64,000 nt of DNA from Pterobdella sp. o SKG-2022 (Eukaryota; Annelida; Clitellata; Hirudinida; Piscicolidae). The notes below the pieces were generated by a model. It was not told the origin of the DNA, did no database searches, and saw only the letters and a program-made list of their open reading frames with translations. Position numbers and translations under genes: made by a program. The DNA lies in assembly GCA_964035795.1 (NCBI GenBank), contig OZ038322.1:21120674-21184673 (forward strand), in the 5' to 3' direction. Each line of letters begins with the position of its first letter. Within the stretch, counting starts at the first letter, position 1. Positions 11,811 through 21,000 of the stretch are shown piece after piece.

Positions 11811-14750
11811 TCAATATCCTTGAAGTTTGTTGATGGAAGGGTACCTTGTGGCTCTGTAGGGCACACATTTCTCTGCGTCGATAAAAATGCTGTTTTTCTT
11901 CACCAAAAAATCTTTTTCTAACCCCATTCTTTGTTCTTCTAGTTTTCTTATTTCTGATTCTACTCTTGAAAGGTCGTTTTCTAGTTGTATCTTCAACCCT
12001 TCTAGTTCGTTTACTTCCTCAATCAGTCTTGAAAGTTTAAAATCTTATTCAATATTTAGCCGAAGGTTTTCAATAAACATGAAAAAGTAAAATTTTAGTA
12101 TTTTCAGAATTAAGCGAAATTTTAAAAATGTTATTTATACTTCTATCATTTTGGAAAAAAAAATATATTTAGAGTAACATAAAAAAAAGCAACATTTACC
12201 CAAACTGAGCAGGGTCTCTGCAAGACTCAATCCTGGGCCTTCTCTCTCTTACATGCAGTCTTGTCTGGGCCACTTTCATGGGGTTTTCGAGGTCTTGCAG
12301 TCTTTTTCTCAAGTTTTCTGCCGTGTTTTCCGCTTTCCCAATTGAAGCGCACGTCTTAAAAAAGGAGGATGAGTTAACTGTTTCTGCAGTGTAGTGGTTA
12401 TCACGCTCGCCTCACACGCGAGAGGTACTAGGTTCGAAACCCAGCAGAAAAAGAAGTTTCAGTTTTAGCTTTTTATTAAATTTTTGTCTTTTTAATTAAT
12501 ATTAAAACTCATTTCAAGAAAAAAACTTTCAAACCTTTTTCAACTCGTCTTCAAGCTGACTTTTAGCTCTTTCTAATTCTGCTATCCTCTTTCTAAACGC
12601 TTCATCCACAACATTCGCTTGCGACATAACGTCGTTGCTTATATCGTTTATAACATTGTTGATTAACGCTCGCAAGTTAATTGACGCAACTCTTTCTTGT
12701 TCAGCCTTTTCTATATTGTCATGTGAAAACTGAGCCCAGGACTCCGGAGTTGATTGGCTGTTTGAATATTCAAAGTTTTCTAAATTCATTCAGTTTTATT
12801 ATTGTTAAGTTTAAAAATTTTTTTAGAATTTTCTAAATTTCTTTATTACATTTCATTTGAATTAAGTGAATGTCTAAAATTTTGCAGTTTTCTAACTTTA
12901 TGCAACCAAGTAAAGTTCTTAAAAAACCAAAAAATTCTATAAAATAATATTTCATTTCAAAAAGCAGAGTATTTATGGTTGAAATACCAAACGATGTCAC
13001 TTGATTCACATACATCTCTTGGAACCTGGCTGCTCCTGGGTAATACATCTTCCTTGTGCTTTGGTTCCTGAGAGAGACACAAAAATCATCAAGTTCTTTT
13101 GCCTCTTTTTTATCACTCCAATCAAACTCCAAGTTCTTTTTTTCAGCTCTGCTTCTTCTGTTTTTATCATTCAATATATAATTGTTAGTTCAACATAATT
13201 TATTTCATTTTAAAAAGATAATTTATACTCGTGTAAAAAAATAGAATGAAAGAATTATCTTAGTTTTCCTATAACAATTTAACATATAATATGCTAAAAA
13301 AATTTTCCACAAAATGCAATGAAATTATATTCGGGCAATAAAAAAAAATAATGTTTGAACTTGATTTGAATTTCCGTTTCTTGTAAGGTTCTTGCTAGCA
13401 GCTCTCTGGCACTATTTATTATTTCAGCTTCCTGTCGAATATAAAGTATAGTAATACTTGAATTTATTTTAATACTCACTTATTTTAAATTCATTTATTT
13501 TAAATAACTTTATTATTCTAATTTGAACCATTGAGGTTTCTAAATTTTTCAGGCTTATAAAGTTTTTCGACAAAAAATATATGAAAATTGATGTAAAAAA
13601 TTGAACTTTAAAGATTATGCATTTTATTCAAATCTTTCCATAAATCCACGTCTTGAATACGCTTATAAATTTTTTTTTTTTAGATTGACTTTCAGTTGTC
13701 CCCATATTGGGGTTTCGTTAGCTCAACAGATGTTTTACAGGGCGCTACTCCTTGTGTATATAATTTCGGCCCGCGCGGGATTGAACCCGGCTACTTTAGA
13801 TAACTAGTCTAACGCTCTACCAGCTAAGATATGCAGGCCGAAAATGAATTCTGTAAAAAGTAAGTTATTAGTTACGAATAAATATCCAATAATTTACTTT
13901 AAAACTAAATTAATTTTAAACTAAAATTTTTTGAGCTATTAAGTAATTGTACAAAATCAATTATATTATTCCTTAATTGAAGGAAGAAACCTTCAGCAAC
14001 TGCAGCTCCACCTCATCTTGCACCAAGTCTACACCGATTCTCTTCTGACGGCAGTTCAGGTTGTCTACACAAATGTGCCTTGAAACCTGTTGATTGTAAA
14101 CTTTTCTATTTTGAAGTTTCTATTGAATTTCAAATTGGAGTTGCTTAGTATTTAAGAATTAAAATTAAATATTTAATTCAAAGAAATACTACGTGAAGAG
14201 ATATTGTAGGGAAACGATTAAGAATTTTTACCTCTAAAGCCCTCAAAGCAGCTTCGAGTCTGTTCTTTTGTGCGAAAAGAACATCAGTTTCAGAAATCAT
14301 ATCGTCAATCATGCTTTTCAACTCTCTTTTCCATGCTTCTATATCAGTACATCTTTCCATCAATCTTTTAGTGTTCGATGCTTGCATTTGATCTGATCTG
14401 GTTTTACTCTCAGAAACACTTCTCGAAGCTTTATCACGTGCTTTATCGGCATCTTCACGGTCCATGAAGGACTGATAAAAACTAGAGTTCGAAGATCATG
14501 TATCAATTAGTGTAATTAAATGATTTCTTTTTCTAAAATTCATTCATGGTTTATTCATTAAGTACAATTAATTGAATAAATATTTTTTCGTTACACCAAC
14601 GATTGCAAAGCATCCTAACCCCTCCTACCGATTGTAATTGGTTTCAGACCACTCGGCAGGGTTGAACTTGGAGCTTCTGTACCCCACACTGGGAGCCCCC
14701 ATGTCATTTCCTCCACTCAATGTGAAGTTTCCTGTCTGTAAAACTGCCAT
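11811..14750 (-). CDS. TEKT4: Tektin-4-like axonemal filament protein
   Basis: Coiled-coil protein of the tektin filament bundle on the luminal side of ciliary and flagellar A-tubules. Eight coding exons: 14629-14750, 14232-14481, 13991-14086, 13361-13431, 13014-13157, 12535-12757, 12200-12354 and 11811-12027; all phases fit and total 426 codons (425 aa), close to vertebrate TEKT4. The start ATG (14750) gives MAVLQTG, about 25 residues before the conserved FNPAEWSETNYNRFY block. Family landmarks: STPESWAQF, DNLNCRQKRIGVDLVQDEVE, and a C-terminus RYPSINKLQGY that matches TEKT4 better than TEKT1-3. The signature nonapeptide, usually RPNVELCRD, reads RPRIESCRD (341-349). Implies an animal with motile cilia or flagellated sperm. 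Two tRNA-related insertions sit in introns. Confidence 0.93.
12380..12452 (+). tRNA. tRNA-Val (CAC)-like gene in a tektin intron, antisense to it
   Basis: Folds as a tRNA: acceptor strands at 12380-12386 and 12445-12451, D-arm with the AGTGTAGTGGTTATCAC block typical of eukaryotic tRNA-Val, anticodon stem CTCGC/GCGAG with loop CTCACAC (anticodon CAC), and T-loop TTCGAAA. The A and B boxes of the internal Pol III promoter are good, and a short T run follows about 15 bases downstream. Two defects: a G-A clash at the first acceptor pair and an A-C mismatch in the T stem. It may be functional or a mildly decayed copy. It lies on the plus strand inside the 180-base intron between tektin exons 12535-12757 and 12200-12354. 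Confidence 0.75.
13670..13841 (-). mobile_element. tRNA-derived SINE with poly-A tail
   Basis: Minus-strand element in the tektin intron 13432-13990. The 5' head (13841 to 13766) is tRNA-like: acceptor strands TCGGCCT/GGGCCGA, an A box TAGCTGGTAGAGC, an intact anticodon stem TTAGA/TCTAA with loop CTAGTTA (formally anticodon AGU, Thr), and a B-box-like GGGTTCAATCCC whose loop has lost one base. A tRNA-unrelated body of about 85 bases follows and ends in a run of A (plus-strand T run at 13670-13680). Head, body and tail make a SINE. No clear target-site duplication was found by eye. Confidence 0.7.
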
Positions 14751-15250
14751 CTCGTGACTATTATCGTTTTGCTCAATTTTTAGTTATTTCTCTTAGTTAT
14801 GGTATCGAGTTTTTTTTCTTTAATTTAAAAACTATTTAAATAATCCTCGGTTTACATAGTACTAAAATTAACTAGTTTCGAAAAGTTTACAGAAAAACTG
14901 ATTCAGGAATTTATGTTTTTGAAACTAGTTAAACAACAAGTTTTTAAATTTTTTGATAATTTTTATTGACACGTTGCTTAGTAACGACAGGTACATTAAA
15001 ATATTCTAGCGTTAAATTTAAATGATTTTACAAAAAAGGATGAAGCGTGTTCATTTTAATTAACATGGTTTTTTCCGCCTGGGCTTCCCAACAAGCAGAA
15101 ATGGCGAAAATACAAAATCTTGAAGTCTTGCAGATAGCCATATTTTCGTCCCGTTAGCGGTTGAAACTTCCATTATCTTTGGTTTTCATGCTTTTTCATT
15201 TTTGTCTGGTGTTACAGCAATTAATTATTGCATTAATAGTATCCTACTAC

Positions 15251-15372
15251 TAGAATGTTCTATATTGTTCCATTTTCTACATTGCTTTAACACTAAGAAT
15301 TACATAATATTAGAATGTTCTAAACTGTTCTAGAATGTTCCATTTTCTATGTTGTTCTGGAATGTTTTAATT
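15251..15372. promoter_or_regulatory. Cluster of heat-shock-element-like motifs
   Basis: The motif TAGAATGTTC occurs at 15251, 15311 and 15331, with related TTCTGGAATGTTT at 15354. At 15328-15340 the bases TTCTAGAATGTTC form a perfect three-pentamer heat-shock element (alternating TTC and GAA with two-base spacers). The cluster lies 500-600 bases upstream of the tektin ATG. The repeats also look like an imperfect local duplication (the segment ATTGTTCCATTTTCTA recurs with variation), so they may be simple duplicated sequence and not binding sites. Confidence 0.35.
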
Positions 15373-15711
15373 TCTACATTGTCCTTAATCTAAAGTTTAA
15401 AAACATTTAGAGGTTTCATAATTATGTCTTTCCATCTTGGTTACATTAATAAAAGTTTTTGAATCCATGCGGCTTGAAAGGCTAAAGATTCACATAGTAC
15501 TACCTTAAAATAATAAAGCGTTTCAATCACTACTCAAATCGTTGGATTCACTTGTTTTAGGAAGAAGAATTGTCTATCTATATTTATGAAAAGTGGCAAT
15601 TGTATATTTAAATAAAAACAGTTAAGAGTTTATTTGATTCAACGTATAAAAATATAAATATATTTGGCTCAAAAAACTAGAAATTGAATTTTTGGTGAGC
15701 TAAAAAAGCAA

Positions 15712-15850
15712 AAAACTGACCGCCTAAATGTAGGGCGGAATGCCTGTTTTTGTAAAGGCCATACGGCCTCATCCATCCTTGTCAAGGGGAGTGCTAACCT
15801 GCTCTCCTTTGACGTAACACAGATTAAAGCGAACGCGCTTTGTTTAAATA
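15712..15850. other. GC-rich hairpin island, possible structured RNA or repeat
   Basis: An unusually GC-rich patch in AT-rich surroundings. It contains successive potential hairpins: CCGCC/GGCGG around 15720-15741, AGGCC/GGCCT around 15757-15770, CCTTG/CAAGG near 15777-15787, and a longer imperfect stem joining CAAGGGGAG (about 15783) with CTCTCCTTTG (about 15802-15811). No tRNA, snRNA or 5S fold was recognised. A 62-codon minus-strand frame crosses it but has no family resemblance. It could be a non-coding RNA gene or an old repeat. Confidence 0.3.
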
Positions 15851-15900
15851 CGTACATTCATTGTGATATAAAGCTGTGGTGTCGATTAAAAATTTTTATT

Positions 15901-16134
15901 CGAAATAATTTTTAGTTTTTAACTTGAAAACCCGATAATTTTTTAATTATCAAAAAATAATAGATAATTATATACAATCATAGAATTGACGACAAGAATT
16001 AAAAAATTAAATCAATTCGAAATAATTTTTAGTTTTTAACTTGAAAACCCGATAATTTTTTAATTATCAAAAAATAATAGATAATTATATACAATCATAG
16101 AATTGACGACAAGAATTAAAAAATTAAATCAATT
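15901..16134. repeat. Perfect 117-bp tandem duplication
   Basis: Bases 15901-16017 are repeated without visible change at 16018-16134. The unit is AT-rich and carries a palindromic ATAATTTTTTAATTAT segment. The identity indicates a recent duplication or an assembly artefact. It lies just past the 3' end of the JARID2-like gene. Confidence 0.95.
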
Positions 16135-16251
16135 AAAGGTCCAACAAAAAATGACTATACTCGCAAACAATATGCAAATTTTAATAAACAAAACTGAATA
16201 TTTAGAATTCGAAAAATTTCGTAAAAATTACCTAACTCTATCTTATATAAA

Positions 16252-17558
16252 TTAAATAACTTGAACAAAATAAGCTGACACATCTGTTGGTTCTAAACTG
16301 CTTTCTGACATGCAATCTGAATCATTCTCCAAAAACATATTAGAACTTTCTTCAGATTTTGGTGGTGATTCATTATACACCATAGATGAATGTGCTGTTT
16401 GTGAGAGCCTCAAGCAACTGGCATCACCACTTTCAGTTTTCACCTATGATTTCAATCAGAATTATATAAATAATAAACAAATCTGAAAGAATCAATATTG
16501 TACCTGATCAAAATTCCAAAAGTTTGTAAAATCCTGCCAACTATTAGTCTTCTCTTTTTTAATATCTTTAAAAAAAAAAAAAAATTAGAACTGTGGATAA
16601 AAAACAGTGAATTTTTGATGCATGCATATACTTTTTAATTTAATATGAATCTTTTTGATATAACATAAATATCATTATCAGGTGATATTTAGATATGGAA
16701 GGAATTGAGTAAATTAGATAAATATAACTAATTAAATATATAGATCAAAAATGATTCTGAATTTTTTTTCAATTCACATACTTGAGACTGATAATTCACC
16801 ATATTTTGAATATAAAAGCAAATTTAAACTACTAACTTACCTTGTCTACAGCATAAAAAATTTATGAAGTCTTCAGCAAAAAAAATGTTCTTCTTAACAT
16901 TTGAAATATTATCATGAGAAAGTAATGGTATAATTTTAGTTGGTTGATACAAGTTCATTTTTCTGTTTCTGATTTGATATAAGAAAGGTTTTGTGTAGTT
17001 TAATTAATTAATGAAAGTGCTTCTTTTGATTTATTTTTTATCAATTTAAATTAGAAATGTAAATTACATGATCAAAAAACTTACATAATAGTTTGAGAAA
17101 GTCTTGATTTGTTTGATCTAGTTCTCACTGTTGAACAAAGAATTTATTGAATAATCATACATGCAAAAAAATTATAATAGCTTAAATAAACCTTTCAATT
17201 TTTTATCAATAAACTTCTTTTGGGGTGAAGTTCTCAATGATATGTTAAGAGCTTTTTGCAACTGTTGTTGCTCTTTCCATGATATTCCATCAGGCTGAAA
17301 AAAATTTGACTATCATTAAAATGTCTCTGAAAAGTATCATTAAAATATTGAATTATTCAAGTCATGAATTTGAAAACAGACAGTTTTGTTTTTAAATATA
17401 AATCTTTTTATCTAAAAATAAGTGTTTTGTTTCCCATAAATACAAAATATAGACTTATTTAAAAAACATAATCAAAAAGCAATGTCCAAATTTATTTACT
17501 TCTATAAAACTGCTTGTTTGACTAAAACTCAAACTATTATCTTTATTCACAGAATTTC
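16252..17558 (-). CDS. JARID2 N-terminal-like protein without ARID/JmjC (5' end unresolved)
   Basis: Six phase-consistent exons: 17500-17558, 17192-17294, 17085-17127, 16841-16962, 16504-16565 and 16252-16443 (stop TAA), giving at least 193 aa. Three blocks follow the order of the JARID2 N-terminus: DGISWKEQQQLQKALNISL (JARID2 DGIPWSEE...VLYLSLK, the H2AK119ub-binding motif), PTKIIPLL (JARID2 PVKIVEPLL), and AEDFINFLCCR (JARID2 EDFLTFLCLR). Then, after a lineage-specific insert, comes SSMVY (JARID2 NSMVY). JARID2 is a PRC2.2 accessory subunit of chromatin. Here the frame ends 60 residues later in an acidic, Ser-rich tail; no ARID, JmjC or zinc finger follows. A weak donor-like GTTATT before the stop leaves open splicing to distant exons. 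The first exon and ATG were not found (expected 17.6-18.0 kb). Homology call is from motifs only. Confidence 0.6.
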
Positions 17559-18079
17559 CTGAAAATTTTTATGTTCACTTTTAGTTTATAATTATTTTTT
17601 TATTTTTCTTAAAGAAACCTGCAAAATGGCCAGCAGATGGCTTTTTTCTAAAATGGAATCTAGTTTGTTGAAAAAGTTTACAGACTGCCATATGTTATAA
17701 CCATTGAGTAATTTCCATGAAAAAATGTATTTAAAAAACACTGCAGTTTGGATGTTCAATAAAAATAAAATCAACGATTAAAACTGTATAAAAATTATTT
17801 AGAGCAAACTAATATTTCTTTATCTTAAATCAGCCTATAAGTATATTATATATTCATAAAAAAATTTTAATAAAATATCTTTAAAGTTCATTTTATTAAA
17901 ATCGAAGTTTCAGCGTTTAAATCATATTTATAAGTGCGATTTTAAAAGTGAATATTCATTTTATTTTTATAAAGAACATGTAATGAATACTAAATTTTGT
18001 TATCAACAAATTAGAAAAACAAAAAATCAATTAAATTCATGTTTCAAAAGACAAAAGCCATTTATAATCGCAAGCTTAA
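17559..18079. other. Intergenic; probable 5' region of the JARID2-like gene and 3' UTR of the metalloprotease
   Basis: AT-rich. It must hold the unassigned first exon of the JARID2-like gene (which needs an exon ending in phase 1) unless that exon lies further upstream. Several ATGs exist on the minus strand but none gives a clear first exon. Confidence 0.4.
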
Positions 18080-21000
18080 TCAACATAATTCGCAACATTG
18101 ACTCTGCCATTGCAAGTCTTTGCAGTGGTTTTTCTTGCAATATTTGTAACGGTTTCCATACCTGCACTCTAAAAATTTTATATTGCATTATTTTCATTTA
18201 AAGTTTCAAAAAAAATCTCAAGTTTACCTCCACTCTTTCCGTTTCTATATTTTTTACATGTTTCGCAACAATTTTTTTCTACATCAGTATCATAACAGTC
18301 CTTGGATACAATATCTTTACAGTCATCAATATCTTTGCATCCTTTTAAAACAATTAATGCTCAGTTTTTCTTTCAAAATCTTCTAAATAGGTATATTATT
18401 TAATTTTTTTAATTGCTAAAAATTGATTAAAATAATTCATGAAATATAAAATTTATATGTATCAAAAGCATTTTCTTTTTTCACGAAGTTAAAATATGTT
18501 CATCAAATTACTTTAAAAAATTAATTAATAATAAAATTGAAAATACTTTTTAGAAAAAATAAAATAAAATCCGTTAAGTAGCTCTTACAAAATAAACTTT
18601 TGAAAACCTTTAGTTTTGTCTTTAACATTTTTGCATGATCCACAACACCTAGTTTTGACGTCTAAACTTCTGATACAGTCATTAGGGTGATCTCTCACTC
18701 GTTCCTTGCACCAAGATCCATGATCACCATACATGCAAGCTTGTGTTACAGATATTTATTTGTTCCCTTATCTCAGCTATTCATATTATTTCAGTCATAG
18801 TTAATATATTTCAAGCTCTATACACAACGCTAAAATTTTTGCTTGGATTTATAAAAGCTTTTAAGGTCAAAGGGACAAAATACAATAGCCTAAAAGATTG
18901 GATTGGAGGGTTTCTCTTTCACATGGATTTAGAACTGAGGTTGCTATGAAAATTACGAAATGAGTAGAAAAATAATTATTAGACATTCTGTATAAAAAAA
19001 TGGAAAGAAATAAAATTTTAGACAAAATATCGATTAAAACTTGAGAACATCTACATAAAGAATAAAAAAATTACCAATACGTCATTTTGACTCCCAATAA
19101 AAGCTCAAAAAAACACCGTTTTTTTATCAAAAAGAAAACTTAGAGGCTATATACCAAAAAGCTTGAAAAGAGAAATAACTAAGACAGACGAACGTTTTCA
19201 ATCGCCAAATTTACATCTTTTGCCTTAACTATGGTAGGTTTCCAGGCCTGTAAGAATGCAGGACTGCAGTATAACATTTAAGCGTTGATCACCCGTGGCC
19301 TATTTCACCGAAATTAACCAAATTTTTAATAGATTCCAATTTTTATGTTATCTTTTATTGAAAATTTTCAACATACCAGTTACTTCGTTTGGCTTTTTGA
19401 GTTTTCCACAAGTCTCACAGCAATCTTTAGCAACTGTCTTATCGTAGCAGTGATATGTTTGGTAAAAAGTGCAATTTTTTATGTCTCTGCATTTCTTTTC
19501 TATAAAAAATTTTTGTAAAATTATAATAAAAAGTTGTTTAAGATTAATAGTTATTGAAGTTTTTAACTTAAAGAGCAACTGAATTTTCCTTAAAGTGATC
19601 TTTTCATTTCTCACTATTTAGATGTAAGATGGCTAAAATTTCTTGATCTTTTTAATAGAAGCTTGAAAATAGTGAATAACCATCATCATTCATAACTTTT
19701 AGCTTTTTTTCATTGTTGATCTTGATATTGTTTTCACTACATGTACCACAACAATCCGCTTTCATATATTTGCAGTCATTTACCTGGCATTGTGGGAACC
19801 TGTCCCCAAATGGACAACCTGCATATGGAAATTCGAAAGTTATCAAAATATATTTTTTTTTATATGCTGTTTTAAACTAGTTCATTTTAGTTTTTTTACT
19901 TTGAATTTATAGCTAATTAAATGCTATATTATTTGATTAGTTTAAAAATTTTTTTTTACAATTTTTTAAAAATTTTATCGCTGTTGTGAACACGTTCATT
20001 GAAAAAGTGATAATAAATTTTTTAACATATGTATCTAAAATTAATCCCAAAACTTTGAGATTGAATATTTAAAGATATTAAAAACAAAATCCTGTAAGAT
20101 ATTTCTTAAAATGTATCAAAACTTCATCTTACTCTTCGAGTTCTTTCTAGAGATGTTATTGCAGCTTTCACAACAGTGTTCATAGTAATAATCAGTGTAG
20201 CAATAATGAGGATTTCTTGAAATCACTTCAGAACAGTTTAGGTATTCATGATCTAATTGAATTTTTTCCTTGTGGTCCCCCGCTAAACAGGAATCTACAG
20301 CGAGTATGAAGTTCAAAAGCAACATTCAAAGCTATTTCCTAAGACATCGAAACCGATACTTTACATTAGTTTGGTGTTTTAGAATCACAAACCTTTGAAA
20401 TTGGGAGCTTTTGCATCGTACACACATTTACCTTCCATGCACCATTTCTTGTTTCCACACGAAGTGCCTTGAGCCGGCGCAACTTGTAGTGGGACGCATC
20501 TCTTCAACTTTGAGTCGAAGCACGACATGGCCAGACAAAAATTTTTTTCTCCGCTCAAACCCTTGTTAAGAAAACGTGTAATTTTACTTACAATACTAGT
20601 AGGGATTTTATTTACATTATCCTAAATAATGTATTTTTTGATTTTGAGTATAATGTAGAATTATTTACAAGTTTCAAAAAAGTTTTGTGTGTTTGATATA
20701 TTTTTTTCAATTTTTGAGTTTGATTTTTAAACTCATTACTACTTTAATGACAAGTTTTGTTTTTAAAACTTCAATTTTGTGTAATTAGTACAGTAGGTTC
20801 TCAAAAAATTGTTTATCAGAAATTTTGATCCTCTGATAACATGGTTCAAAGTTCAGAATTTTCAAATGATTTTTCAAGTTTAAAACGTCAAAAAAACTTA
20901 AACTAGTAATTTGAATGAATTTTTACAATAGTCAAACAAAAATTCTGAACTTACCCCACACGCCACATGGTTTTCACCAGACACTATGGTGCACTGTTGA

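Larger units (their letters stand above)
14751..16251. other. Intergenic between tektin-4 and JARID2-like genes
   Basis: Contains the tektin promoter side, the HSE-like cluster, the GC-rich hairpin island and the 117-bp duplication described separately. No exon was recognised, and in particular none that would extend the JARID2-like gene with ARID or JmjC sequence. Confidence 0.5.

Noticed and set aside
15669..15857. 62-codon minus-strand frame across the GC-rich island
   Set aside because: No homology, no fitting splice sites, and it does not extend the JARID2-like protein; the hairpins explain the composition better.
19230..19290. Possible extra exon in the metalloprotease intron (acceptor TTCTTACAG followed by a 22-codon open frame)
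   Set aside because: Lacks cysteines and would end the protein before the last three ShK modules; an alternative terminal exon cannot be excluded, but nothing supports it.
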